From Paracoccaceae bacterium (GTDB lineage Bacteria > Pseudomonadota > Alphaproteobacteria > Rhodobacterales > Rhodobacteraceae), in the NCBI GenBank assembly GCA_013214665.1, contig JABSSA010000011.1, forward strand, positions 1 through 58,999: a stretch of DNA of 58,999 nucleotides. Reading direction: 5' to 3'. A model generated the notes under the pieces. That model saw only the letters and a program-made list of their open reading frames with translations, had not been told where the DNA came from and ran no database searches. The translations under genes were made by a program, and so were the position numbers. Positions 1 through 7,988 of this stretch are shown here, piece after piece. Positions within the stretch are counted from its first letter, which is position 1; every line of letters begins with the position of its first letter.

Positions 1-759
1 ATCACCTCGGCCTGTTCGACCTCGCTGCATTGCATCGGCAACGCGGCAGAACAGATCATGCTGGGCAAACAAGACGTGATGTTTGCGGGCGGCGGTGAAG
101 AGCTGGATTGGTCGCTTTCGTGCCTGTTTGACGCGATGGGCGCGATGTCATCGAAATACAATGACACGCCCGAAAAAGCCTCGCGCGCCTTTGACGCCAA
201 CCGCGATGGGTTTGTGATCACCGGCGGCGGCGGCATTGTCGTGCTCGAAGAGATTGAGCGGGCCAAGGCACGTGGGGCCAAGATTTATGCCGAAGTGACG
301 GGCTATGCCGCCACAAGCGACGGCCACGATATGGTCGCCCCGTCGGGCGAAGGCGGCGAACGCGCGATGCGCGGCGCGCTGGCCACGCTGCCCGAAGGGC
401 GCGCGATCAGCTATATCAACGCGCATGGCACTTCGACGCCGGTAGGCGATGTGGGCGAGATCGAAGCGGTCCGTCGCGTCTTTGGCGAAGGCAGCACACC
501 GCCCGTCAGCTCGACCAAATCCATGACAGGCCACGCGCAGGGGGCTGCAGGCGCGTTGGAGGCGATTTTCTGTCTTCTGATGCTCGACAATGACTTTATC
601 ACCCGGTCCATCAACGTAGAAACGCTGGACCCGGCGCTGAACCCCGAAGAGATCGCCACCGAGACCCGCGAAAACGCAGGCCTTGATTCCGTGATGACCA
701 ACTCCTTTGGTTTTGGCGGCACCAACGGGTCGATGATATTATCCAAACTTCAAGACTAG
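1..759 (+). CDS. fabB: Beta-ketoacyl-ACP synthase I, 3' part (5' end outside window)
   Basis: This is the C-terminal part (252 codons plus stop) of a ketoacyl-ACP synthase, which elongates acyl-ACP by condensation with malonyl-ACP in the cytoplasm. The reading frame is open from base 1. It begins within the nucleophile motif [13 protein letters not shown], which holds the active-site cysteine. The two histidines of the Cys-His-His triad lie in [11 protein letters not shown] and [12 protein letters not shown], and the glycine-rich end GFGGTNGS is typical. The fabI start follows 12 bases after the stop, so the two are co-transcribed. In alphaproteobacteria fabA-fabB-fabI is a common order, so fabB rather than fabF is preferred. 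That choice is inference, because the N-terminus is missing. Confidence 0.93.
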   Translation: MTSACSTSLHCIGNAAEQIMLGKQDVMFAGGGEELDWSLSCLFDAMGAMSSKYNDTPEKASRAFDANRDGFVITGGGGIVVLEEIERAKARGAKIYAEVTGYAATSDGHDMVAPSGEGGERAMRGALATLPEGRAISYINAHGTSTPVGDVGEIEAVRRVFGEGSTPPVSSTKSMTGHAQGAAGALEAIFCLLMLDNDFITRSINVETLDPALNPEEIATETRENAGLDSVMTNSFGFGGTNGSMILSKLQD

Positions 760-771
760 GTACTTTTTGAC

Positions 772-1563
772 ATGACCGGATTGCTTGCAGGAAAACGCGG
801 TTTGATCATGGGCGTTGCCAACGAACGCTCGATCGCCTGGGGGATTGCCAAAGCGATGGCAGAGGCCGGGGCCGAGCTGGCCTTTACCTATCAGGGCGAA
901 GCCTTTGGCTCCCGCCTGCGGCCCTTGGCGGAAAGCGTCGGGTCGGATTTCATGGTCGATGCGGATGTCACGGATGATGCCGCATTGGATGGGGCCTTTG
1001 CCGAGCTGCAAGAGCGTTGGGGCACGATGGACTTTCTGGTCCATGCCATTGCATTTTCTGACAAATCCGAGCTGACGGGCCGGTTTTTGAACACCAGCCG
1101 CGAGAACTTTAAGCATTCGCTCGACATCAGCGCCTATTCCTTCATCGAGGTCGCGCGGCGGGCCCATCCGATGATGATAGACAATGGCGGCACGCTGATG
1201 ACGTTGACCTATCAGGGCTCCAACCGGGTTGTGCCGAATTACAACGTGATGGGCGTGGCCAAGGCGGCGTTGGAAAGTGCGACGCGCTATTTGGCCAACG
1301 ATCTGGGGCCGGAAGGTATTCGGGTGAATGCCATCTCTCCCGGCCCAATGAAAACGCTGGCCGGGGCCGCAATCGGCGGGGCGCGAAAGACCTATAAGCA
1401 CACCGATCAGAACGCGCCGATGCGCTCAAATGCGACCCTTGAGGCGGTTGGGGCCACGGCGGTGTATCTAGCCTCAGACGGCGGCGCCTGCACCACTGGC
1501 CAGATCATCAACGTGGACGGCGGGTTCCATGTGCTGGGGATGCCGCAGCAAGAGAACCTGTAA
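772..1563 (+). CDS. fabI: Enoyl-ACP reductase (NADH)
   Basis: A 263-residue short-chain dehydrogenase-type enoyl-ACP reductase, which carries out the last step of each fatty-acid elongation cycle. The N-terminus has the FabI form of the cofactor loop (GVANERSIAWGIA). The catalytic Tyr-x6-Lys is seen in YNVMGVAK, the spacing typical of FabI and not of ordinary SDRs (Tyr-x3-Lys). The C-terminal GQIINVDGGFHVLGM is also characteristic. Length matches the family. It is the last gene of the fab operon and is followed by two GC-rich hairpins. Confidence 0.96.
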   Translation: MTGLLAGKRGLIMGVANERSIAWGIAKAMAEAGAELAFTYQGEAFGSRLRPLAESVGSDFMVDADVTDDAALDGAFAELQERWGTMDFLVHAIAFSDKSELTGRFLNTSRENFKHSLDISAYSFIEVARRAHPMMIDNGGTLMTLTYQGSNRVVPNYNVMGVAKAALESATRYLANDLGPEGIRVNAISPGPMKTLAGAAIGGARKTYKHTDQNAPMRSNATLEAVGATAVYLASDGGACTTGQIINVDGGFHVLGMPQQENL

Positions 1564-1876
1564 GGTTTCTCAACCATTCTAAGCACCAGAAGCGTGGAAC
1601 CAGGGCTTTAGCCCGCCACGCACGTGCTGGGCCTCCCCACGGCCCAGCGCGATGTCGACACCCGCGCCTCCATCTGTTCGAAGAGGCAAAGTGGCCGCCA
1701 TAAATCGCACCGACCCAGTGCTGCATCGCTGGCCCGAGGCCCAGCCCGCACGCGGCTCCGACAATCAGAACGAAAAGCGCAAGCCGGGCGCGCGCCGGAC
1801 CGCGGGGCGGCGCTGCTCCGTCAGTTCGGCGGCGCTTTATGGCAGCCAGGTCTTCTTTCGATCTTTTGGCGCGCAT
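1508..1876 (-). CDS. Doubtful small membrane protein, convergent with fabI
   Basis: A 122-codon frame whose N-terminal half looks protein-like: a basic start (MRAKRSKEDLAAIKRRR) followed by one hydrophobic segment (LALFVLIVGAACGLGLG) and a short tail. The second half is arginine- and tryptophan-rich and runs into the 3' end of fabI on the other strand, as expected for noise or a frameshift after about residue 65. No good ribosome-binding site precedes the start. It may be a real single-pass membrane protein, a decayed gene, or chance. Otherwise the stretch 1564-2055 holds only hairpins (for example GCGCCGG/CCGGCGC at 1888-1915) and the leader of the next gene. Confidence 0.25.
   Translation of the reverse strand: MRAKRSKEDLAAIKRRRTDGAAPPRGPARARLALFVLIVGAACGLGLGPAMQHWVGAIYGGHFASSNRWRRGCRHRAGPWGGPARAWRAKALVPRFWCLEWLRNLTGSLAAASPAHGTRRPR
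1592..1646 (+). terminator. Two consecutive hairpins after fabI, possible terminator
   Basis: GCGTGG at 1592 pairs with CCACGC ending at 1621 around an inner GGGC-TTTA-GCCC stem. A second stem, CTGGGCC/GGCCCAG, follows at about 1626-1646. There is no clear T-run, so termination is only suggested by position and folding. Confidence 0.35.
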
Positions 1877-2055
1877 ACGTCAACAAAGCGCCGGCCCTCC
1901 GGGGCGGTCCGGCGCGCGCCCGGCGGCCTGCGGCCATGTTCCGGGCGCAAGACAACCGCAATCTACCACACACGTGCCCCGCACCCCCGCCTAATCCCGC
2001 TTTCCCTTCCCGCAGACCCGTGACAGGGTGCTGTCAAAGCGAAGGGAGATCACCC

Positions 2056-2742
2056 ATGCCCATCACCACCTGCGTCTTTGACGCCTACGGAACCCTGTTT
2101 GACGTCGCCGCTGCCGCGCGCCAGGCTGCCTCGGAACCCGACCACACCGCGCTGGCGGATGTCTGGCCGCAAGTGGCCGAACATTGGCGCACGAAACAGC
2201 TGCAATACACCTGGCTGCGGGCCGTAACTCGCGATCACACGGATTTCTGGCAGGTCACACAAGATGGCCTCGACTGGGCGCTGGAAAAGCTGGGCCTTGC
2301 AGGCGATGCCGCCATGCGCGAACGGCTGCTGGCGCTTTATTGGGAGCTTCAGGCCTACCCCGAAGTGCCCGACATGCTGGCCGCGCTGAAAGCAAATGGC
2401 ATGAACACCGCGATCCTGTCGAACGGCTCGCCGGATATGCTGAACGGCGCGGTGCAATCAGCAGGCATCGAAGAGGTGCTGGACACCACGCTTTCTGTGG
2501 AAAGCGTCGGCATCTTCAAACCGGATGCGCGGGTCTATGACCTCGTGGGCCAGCACTTCGGCTGCGAAAAATCCGAAGTTTTGTTTGTCAGCTCAAACGG
2601 TTGGGATGCCTGCGCCGCAGCGGCCTATGGGTTTGAAACCGCCTGGGTCAACCGCGCAGGCGAGCCGGTGGACCGGCTCGTGGCCGCGCCCAATCACCAC
2701 CTGACCGACCTGACCGGCATTCCAAAGATTGCGAGCGCCTGA
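2056..2742 (+). CDS. Haloacid dehalogenase type II (HAD superfamily)
   Basis: A 228-residue HAD hydrolase resembling L-2-haloacid dehalogenases, which replace a halogen on C2 of a short carboxylic acid with hydroxyl. The nucleophilic Asp is D9 in VFDAYGTLFDV. Motif II is LSNGSPDM, the motif III lysine is in FKPDARVYDL, and the dehalogenase-type SSNGWDACAAAAYGF follows. The start is chosen at 2056 because a strong AGGGAG precedes it and homology begins at once; the frame is open upstream but the upstream peptide is low-complexity. It is the first gene of a tightly packed run, and its stop shares one base with the next start. The true substrate may be another organic acid. Confidence 0.85.
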   Translation: MPITTCVFDAYGTLFDVAAAARQAASEPDHTALADVWPQVAEHWRTKQLQYTWLRAVTRDHTDFWQVTQDGLDWALEKLGLAGDAAMRERLLALYWELQAYPEVPDMLAALKANGMNTAILSNGSPDMLNGAVQSAGIEEVLDTTLSVESVGIFKPDARVYDLVGQHFGCEKSEVLFVSSNGWDACAAAAYGFETAWVNRAGEPVDRLVAAPNHHLTDLTGIPKIASA

Positions 2743-3563
2743 TGCCCACGTTCCAAAGCTTTGATGGCCTGACCCTGTATTACACCGACGAAGGCACTGG
2801 CCTGCCGGTGATCTGCCTGCCCGGTCTCACCCGGACCACGCAGGATTTTGACGAGGTCGCCCCGCATCTGATCGGCTGCCGTGTGATCCGCATGGACATG
2901 CGCGGGCGCGGCCAATCGGAGTGGGACACAAATTGGCAGAACTATACCCTGCCCGTGGAATGCCAGGACATCATAGGGCTGATGGACCAACTGGGCCTCG
3001 AAAAGGCGGCGTTTCTCGGCACCTCGCGCGGTGGAATGCAGGGCATGATGCTGTGCATGGCGGCAAAAGATCGGGTGCTGGGTGTCGCGCTCAATGACAT
3101 CGGCCCGGAACTGGATCTGAGCGGGTTGGCGGCGATCATGACCTATCTGGGGCGGCGTCCGGCCTCCAAAACTTATGAGGAAGCGGCACAAGCGCTGGCC
3201 TATGTGTTTCGCGGCTTTGAAGGCGTCTCGCACGAACGATGGGTGCGTGAAGCGCAGAAGAACTTTACCGAAGACGCCGATGGGCTGAACATCAGCTATG
3301 ATCCGGGCTTGCGCGACGCGACCGAGGCGGCGGGCACTGAGCTGCCGGATCTGTGGCCTATGTTTGACGCGATGGAAGGCCTGCCTATTGCCTGTATTCG
3401 CGGGGCCAACAGCGATTTGTTGACCCAAGACACGCTGACCAAAATGCAGGCGCGCAGGCCCGACATGGTGGCCGCCGTGGTGCCGGGGCGCGGACACGCC
3501 CCGTTTCTGGACGAAATTGAATCGGTGGCCGCGCTCTCTGCGTGGTTGGGGAAAATGCGATGA
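2742..3563 (+). CDS. Alpha/beta-fold hydrolase
   Basis: A 273-residue cytoplasmic alpha/beta hydrolase. The oxyanion region is CLPGLTRTTQDFD, the nucleophile elbow is GTSRGG with Ser95, the acid is probably in ANSDLLT, and the catalytic His is in GRGHAPFLDE. It overlaps the upstream gene by one base and the downstream one by ATGA, so translation is probably coupled. Substrate cannot be told. The setting (dehalogenase, PLP dehydratase) suggests ester or lactone cleavage in a small-molecule catabolic route. Confidence 0.85.
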   Translation: MPTFQSFDGLTLYYTDEGTGLPVICLPGLTRTTQDFDEVAPHLIGCRVIRMDMRGRGQSEWDTNWQNYTLPVECQDIIGLMDQLGLEKAAFLGTSRGGMQGMMLCMAAKDRVLGVALNDIGPELDLSGLAAIMTYLGRRPASKTYEEAAQALAYVFRGFEGVSHERWVREAQKNFTEDADGLNISYDPGLRDATEAAGTELPDLWPMFDAMEGLPIACIRGANSDLLTQDTLTKMQARRPDMVAAVVPGRGHAPFLDEIESVAALSAWLGKMR

Positions 3564-4534
3564 ATATTGACATGATCCGCGCCTCTGCGGCCCGTGCAAA
3601 GGGTGTTGTGCGGCGTACGCCGCTCTTGAACTCCCCCTTTCTCGATGAGATCGCGGGCCGCCGGGTTTGGCTCAAGCCAGAATGCCTGCAACACACCGGC
3701 AGCTTCAAATTTCGCGGCGGATGGTCTGCGGTTTCTGCCTTGCCTGAGGCAGACCGCGCGCGCGGTGTGATCGCCTTTTCCAGCGGCAATCACGCCCAAG
3801 GCGTGGCGCTGGCGGCCAAGATGCATGGCGCACCGGCGGTGATCATCATGCCCTCGGACGCGCCCGCGTTGAAGATCGCGAACACGCGCGCCTATGGGGC
3901 CGAGGTCGTGCTTTATGACCGCGCGGGCGAAAGCCGGGAGGCCATTGGCGCGCGGCTTGCCGAAGACCGCGGGCTGACCTTGATCAAACCCTATGATGAG
4001 CCGCAGGTGATCGCGGGCCAAGGCACCACCGGGCTTGAAATCGCGGAACAGGCCGCCGCGCAAGGCATTGAAACAGCAGATGTTCTTGTCTGTTGTGGCG
4101 GTGGTGGGCTGACGGCGGGCATCGCCTTGGCGCTGGAGGCGGATGCGCCCGGCCTCACCGTGCGCCCGGTGGAGCCGGAAGGCTATGACGACGTGGCCCG
4201 CTCGCTGCGGTCCGGTGGGATTGAACGCAACAACACCACCGCTGGGGGCTTGTGCGACGCAATCCTGACGCCCTGCCCCGGTGATCTCACCTTTCCCATC
4301 ATGCACAGGCTTTGCGGGCCCGGCATTGTCGTGACCGAAGAAGAGGCGCTTCGGGCGATGGGCCATGCCTTCCTGCGCCAGAAACTGGCAGCAGAACCCG
4401 GTGGCGCAGTTGCTTTGGCCGCAGCGCTCTTTCATGCAGATCAAAGCACAGGCGACGATGTGATTGCCGTCATTTCCGGCGGCAATGTCGACGCAGAGAT
4501 TTTTCAGCGCGGTTTGGAGACCATCGCAGCATGA
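3560..4534 (+). CDS. Serine/threonine dehydratase-like PLP enzyme
   Basis: A 324-residue fold-type II PLP enzyme related to threonine dehydratase and serine racemase, enzymes that deaminate or racemise hydroxy-amino acids. The Schiff-base lysine is K50 in GSFKFRGG, the SSGNHAQG substrate loop is present, and the phosphate-binding glycine loop is CCGGGGLTAG. It has no C-terminal ACT domain, so it resembles the catabolic or racemase-like class. The start at 3560 forms an ATGA overlap with the upstream stop; a start 18 bases earlier is less likely. The stop again overlaps the next start by ATGA. Confidence 0.85.
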   Translation: MNIDMIRASAARAKGVVRRTPLLNSPFLDEIAGRRVWLKPECLQHTGSFKFRGGWSAVSALPEADRARGVIAFSSGNHAQGVALAAKMHGAPAVIIMPSDAPALKIANTRAYGAEVVLYDRAGESREAIGARLAEDRGLTLIKPYDEPQVIAGQGTTGLEIAEQAAAQGIETADVLVCCGGGGLTAGIALALEADAPGLTVRPVEPEGYDDVARSLRSGGIERNNTTAGGLCDAILTPCPGDLTFPIMHRLCGPGIVVTEEEALRAMGHAFLRQKLAAEPGGAVALAAALFHADQSTGDDVIAVISGGNVDAEIFQRGLETIAA

Positions 4535-5727
4535 CAGATTTCACGATTGCCTCGTTCAACGTCAAAAACCTGATCGGCCCGGATCAGGAATATTACACGT
4601 TCCAATCCTACACGCCCGAAGAATACGCGTGGAAAGTCGATTGGCTGGCGGAACAGATCCAGACGATGAACGCCGATATTGTGGGCTTTCAGGAAATCTT
4701 TGAAGAAAGCGCGCTGCGCGATGTGATCGCACAGGCCGATGTCGAAGGGATGGCGGGCAACGAAGATCATATTCCGGGGTGCAACAAACGCTATCGCCGC
4801 AAGGCGATTTTCGCCAAGCTGGCCTACCACCCCTATACCGATGCGGCCTTGGCCGTAGCCCCCAACATCAACGATGGCGGCCCCGGCGCGCGGCGTCCGG
4901 GCCTGGCCATCCTGTCGCGACTGGGCTTTGCCGAACCGCCCGTTGTCTTGCAGGATCTCGAAACCCCGGTCGACATCCCCTTTTCCGGCATGGGCGGGGA
5001 TGAGGGCGGCGGATCGTTTCGCATCGAACACCTGTCGCGCCCCATTCTGAAGGCGCGCATTCCCGTGGGCGGGCACATTATCACGGTGTTCAACTGCCAT
5101 CTGAAATCCAAGCTAGGGGAATTCCCCCGCGCCGCAGATGGCGCTGCGCCGCCTGAGGTGGATCTGGTGAACTATGATCCGGTGGGCCGCGCCTTGGGCA
5201 GCCTGCGCGCCGGTCTGCGCCGCATGGCGGAAGCCTGGGTGTTGCGCCGGGAAATTGTGGCCGAGCTTGAGGCGGGCTTTCCCGTGTTGGCGCTGGGGGA
5301 TTTTAACGACGGGATGCATGCCGTCAGCTCAGAGATCATTTCGGGCGAGGTGCCGTTTCGCAACTATGCCTGGATGCTGCGCCATGATGCGGAACACCGC
5401 GCGGACCGCTACAGCGATGCGGAAAACGAGATTATCCAGGAGAAGGTGCAGGCCGCACAGCTGCATTCCGCAGAGACACAATTTGTGCGCCGGTCCAGCC
5501 GCGACATGGTCTATACCACGGCCTTTGGCGGTGTGTACGAGAGCATCGACCAGATCTATATGTCGCGCCAGTTTCTGGCAGAGAGTGCCGACAGCATCGG
5601 TGCGATGGAATATTTCAGCGTGTTCAACGACCATTTGACCGACGGCAGCCACCCCGAAGCGCCCTATAACAAGCTGGCGTCAGACCACGGGCAGATCATG
5701 GCGCATTTCAAGCTGAATGAAGGATGA
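4531..5727 (+). CDS. Endonuclease/exonuclease/phosphatase (EEP) family protein
   Basis: A 398-residue member of the DNase I-like EEP superfamily, metal-dependent phosphoesterases acting on nucleic acids, lipids or small phosphates. Family residues are visible: IASFNVKNL with the first Asn, GFQEIFE with the metal-binding Glu, NCHLKSKLG with the His, ALGDFNDG with the Asp-Asn pair, and the closing SDHGQI. No signal peptide is seen, so it is likely cytoplasmic. Start chosen at the ATGA overlap with the dehydratase gene. The substrate is unknown, and being last in an apparently catabolic operon is unusual for a nuclease. A hairpin follows the stop at once. Confidence 0.85.
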   Translation: MTDFTIASFNVKNLIGPDQEYYTFQSYTPEEYAWKVDWLAEQIQTMNADIVGFQEIFEESALRDVIAQADVEGMAGNEDHIPGCNKRYRRKAIFAKLAYHPYTDAALAVAPNINDGGPGARRPGLAILSRLGFAEPPVVLQDLETPVDIPFSGMGGDEGGGSFRIEHLSRPILKARIPVGGHIITVFNCHLKSKLGEFPRAADGAAPPEVDLVNYDPVGRALGSLRAGLRRMAEAWVLRREIVAELEAGFPVLALGDFNDGMHAVSSEIISGEVPFRNYAWMLRHDAEHRADRYSDAENEIIQEKVQAAQLHSAETQFVRRSSRDMVYTTAFGGVYESIDQIYMSRQFLAESADSIGAMEYFSVFNDHLTDGSHPEAPYNKLASDHGQIMAHFKLNEG

Positions 5728-5748
5728 GCCGCCCAGTTTTTGGGCGGC
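5728..5748 (+). terminator. Hairpin directly after the EEP gene
   Basis: GCCGCCC and GGGCGGC form a perfect 7-bp stem around an AGTTTTT loop, one base after the stop codon. The T-run lies in the loop rather than after the stem, so it is only a probable terminator or 3'-end stabiliser. Confidence 0.45.
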
Positions 5749-5774
5749 AGCGCCCTGTGGCGAGCTTGGGATGT

Positions 5775-5796
5775 GAGTATTTGGATCCAAAAGAAG
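5775..5796 (-). repeat. Copy 1 of a recurring palindromic 22-mer
   Basis: A 22-base element built on TTTGGATCCAAA lies between a hairpin and the pcaD start. Exactly the same 22 bases occur in opposite orientation at 22466-22487, and a copy with one extra G occurs at 7957-7979. Its AAGAAGGAGAG edge also provides the Shine-Dalgarno of pcaD. Strand is given in the CTTCTTTTGG orientation. Confidence 0.8.
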
Positions 5797-5806
5797 GAGA
5801 GACGCG

Positions 5807-6595
5807 ATGCAGATGACAGATGTGGGGACAGCGCGGCTGCATGTGCGCATTGACGGGCCAGATGATGGCGCGCCGGTGGTCTTTGCCAATTCGCTGGGCA
5901 CGGATATGCGGCTGTGGGATCCAATCCTGCCTTTGTTGCCTGCGGGGCTGCGCATCCTGCGCTATGATAAGCGAGGCCATGGGTTAAGCTCTTGTCCGCA
6001 GGGCGATTATTCCATGGGCGCGTTAGTTGCGGACGTCGAAACGTTGATGGAAGCGCATGGCTTCAAGGATGCGCTGTTTGTGGGTCTGTCAATTGGCGGG
6101 ATGATTGCGCAAGGGTTGGCGGCCAAGCGGCTGGATCTGTGCCGGGCAATGGTATTGTCAAACACCGGGGCCAAGATCGGCACGCGCGAGATGTGGGCGG
6201 ACCGGATTGCGGCGGTGCGCACAGGCGGGATCGAGGCGCTGGCGGATGCGGTGATGGAGCGGTGGTTTTCGGCGCCGTTCCGGGCGGGGCCGGGTCTGGA
6301 GCTGTGGCGGAATATGCTGACGCGGCAGGAAGATGCGGGTTATGCGGGCTGCTCTGCGGCGATTGCGGGCACGGATTTCTTTAGCTCTACGGCGGCACTG
6401 CGCCTGCCTGCGCTGGGGATCGCGGGATCGGAGGATGGCTCAACCCCGCCTGATCTAGTGCGGGAGACTGTGGGGCTGATCCCCGGCAGCAAATTTCACC
6501 TGATCCGCGGGGCGGGGCATTTGCCTTGCGTCGAGAACCCGGAGGAGTATGCACAGGTGTTGACGCAGTTCATGCGCGATACCGGGCATATCTGA
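5807..6595 (+). CDS. pcaD: 3-oxoadipate enol-lactonase
   Basis: A 262-residue alpha/beta hydrolase matching PcaD, which hydrolyses beta-ketoadipate enol-lactone in the protocatechuate branch of aromatic breakdown. Typical features are the N-terminal FANSLGTDMRLWDP, YDKRGHGLS, the elbow GLSIGG with Ser95, and the C-terminal GAGHLPCVENPEEY with the catalytic His. A GAAGGAGAG ribosome site precedes the start; ATG at 5813 is an alternative. No other pca gene is seen in the window, so either the pathway is encoded elsewhere or this is a paralogue. Confidence 0.85.
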   Translation: MQMTDVGTARLHVRIDGPDDGAPVVFANSLGTDMRLWDPILPLLPAGLRILRYDKRGHGLSSCPQGDYSMGALVADVETLMEAHGFKDALFVGLSIGGMIAQGLAAKRLDLCRAMVLSNTGAKIGTREMWADRIAAVRTGGIEALADAVMERWFSAPFRAGPGLELWRNMLTRQEDAGYAGCSAAIAGTDFFSSTAALRLPALGIAGSEDGSTPPDLVRETVGLIPGSKFHLIRGAGHLPCVENPEEYAQVLTQFMRDTGHI

Positions 6596-6615
6596 GGCGG
6601 CACAGGAGAGACAGG

Positions 6616-7842
6616 ATGCGGTTACCGGTCGTCTTCATTTTGATGACGGTTTGCATAGATGCGATGGGCATCGGGCTGATCGTGCCGGTGATGCCGAACC
6701 TGTTGCAGGAGGTGAACGGCGGCAGCCTGGGTAACGCCGCGCTGTGGGGCGGTGTTTTGTCGACCACTTTTGCGGTGATGCAGTTTCTTTTTGGCACGGT
6801 GATTGGCGCGCTGTCGGATCGGTTTGGGCGGCGGCCTGTGTTGCTGGTTTCGCTTGTGGTGCTGTGCCTTGATTATCTGGTGATGGCCGTGGCAGGCAGC
6901 ATATGGTTGTTGCTGGCGGGCCGGGTTGTGGGCGGGATCACGGCGGCCACGCAATCCACGGCAAACGCCTATATGGCCGACATCTCGGAGGCCAAGGACA
7001 AGGCGGCGAATTTCGGCCTTGTCGGCGCGGCCTTTGGGTTGGGCTTTGTGCTGGGCCCAATGATGGGGGGCGTTTTGGCCGAATATGGCACGCGCGCCCC
7101 GTTTTATGCCGCCGCCTTTCTGGCCGGGGCCAATGCCGTTTTCGGGTGGTTTGTGCTGCGTGAAACCGTCACTGATGAGATCCGCAGGCCGTTTGACTGG
7201 CGGCGGGCAAACCCGTTTGGGGCCTTTCGGGTTTTGGGCCAATTGCCCGGGATTGCGCCGCTTTTGTGGGTCTATTTCATCTATCAGCTGGCCTTTATCG
7301 TCTATCCGGCGGTGTGGAGCTATTTCACGCTGGAGCGCTTTAACTGGTCCCCGTCGATGATCGGGCTGAGCTTAGGGCTTTTCGGCATCATGATGGCGAT
7401 CATTCAGGGCGGGTTTATCCGCAAAATCATCGGTGTGCTTGGGGAGCGCGGCACGGTGATTTACGGGCATCTTTTTGATGTGGTGGCCTTTATGGCCATC
7501 GCTCTGGTGGCCAATGGCACCATTGTGCTGTGCCTTGTGCCGCTGGCGGCCTTTGCCGGGGTGATCACGCCCGCGTTGCAGGGGATCATGTCAAAAGCGG
7601 TGGCTGATGATCAGCAGGGGGAATTGCAGGGCGCGCTGACAAGCGTGAATGCGATGGGGATGATTATTTCGCCCCTTGTGATGACGTCGATTTTTGCAGC
7701 CTTCACGGCGGAAGCGGCACCGATATACTTGCCTGGGGCACCGTTTATCCTGTCAGCGGCGTTGATGGCGCTTGGGGTGATTGTGTTCATGCGTGCACCG
7801 CTGACGCGACCGCAGGAGGGTGGCCAAAGTGACGCGGGATGA
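6616..7842 (+). CDS. MFS drug-efflux transporter, TetA/TCR type
   Basis: A 408-residue inner-membrane major facilitator with about 12 hydrophobic segments. The loop between helices 2 and 3 carries motif A (GALSDRFGRRPVLL), and the N-terminus (FILMTVCIDAMGIGLIVPVMP) is typical of the tetracycline/H+ antiporter group. The start at 6616 follows AGGAGAGACAGG; the frame is open upstream but overlaps pcaD. It lies 20 bases after pcaD and is probably co-transcribed. The exported compound is unknown, and chromosomal homologues often do not confer tetracycline resistance. Confidence 0.85.
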   Translation: MRLPVVFILMTVCIDAMGIGLIVPVMPNLLQEVNGGSLGNAALWGGVLSTTFAVMQFLFGTVIGALSDRFGRRPVLLVSLVVLCLDYLVMAVAGSIWLLLAGRVVGGITAATQSTANAYMADISEAKDKAANFGLVGAAFGLGFVLGPMMGGVLAEYGTRAPFYAAAFLAGANAVFGWFVLRETVTDEIRRPFDWRRANPFGAFRVLGQLPGIAPLLWVYFIYQLAFIVYPAVWSYFTLERFNWSPSMIGLSLGLFGIMMAIIQGGFIRKIIGVLGERGTVIYGHLFDVVAFMAIALVANGTIVLCLVPLAAFAGVITPALQGIMSKAVADDQQGELQGALTSVNAMGMIISPLVMTSIFAAFTAEAAPIYLPGAPFILSAALMALGVIVFMRAPLTRPQEGGQSDAG

Positions 7843-7917
7843 ACGCGACGGGATTGGTCGCTTTCCCACTTGCATGATCTGCCGATGCACGGTGCACTGC
7901 GGGCGTTAAGCTTCGGT

Positions 7918-7979
7918 TGGGGGCGCTGCCCCCACGCGGCAGGCCGCGTTCCCCCGGAGTATTTGGGATCCAAAAGAAG
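7918..7979 (-). repeat. Compound hairpin element with copy 2 of the palindromic motif
   Basis: Two adjacent perfect hairpins, TGGGGGC-GCT-GCCCCCA (7918-7934) and ACGCGGC-AG-GCCGCGT (7934-7949), are followed by a C-run and then a 23-base copy of the palindromic motif (7957-7979, with one extra G). It sits between the MFS stop and the next start. The same pairing of motif and GGGGGC/GCCCCC hairpin occurs after pyrD, in the opposite orientation. Confidence 0.75.
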
Positions 7980-7988
7980 AGGTGGGCC

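Noticed and set aside
1624-2055. Open frame upstream of and in frame with the HAD gene
   Set aside because: The peptide is arginine-, proline- and alanine-rich noise, and the strong ribosome site at 2043-2049 with immediate family homology sets the start at 2056.
2694-4444. Long minus-strand frames of 301 and 382 codons opposite the hydrolase and dehydratase genes
   Set aside because: Both lie opposite genes with intact motifs and ATGA couplings, and their peptides look random.
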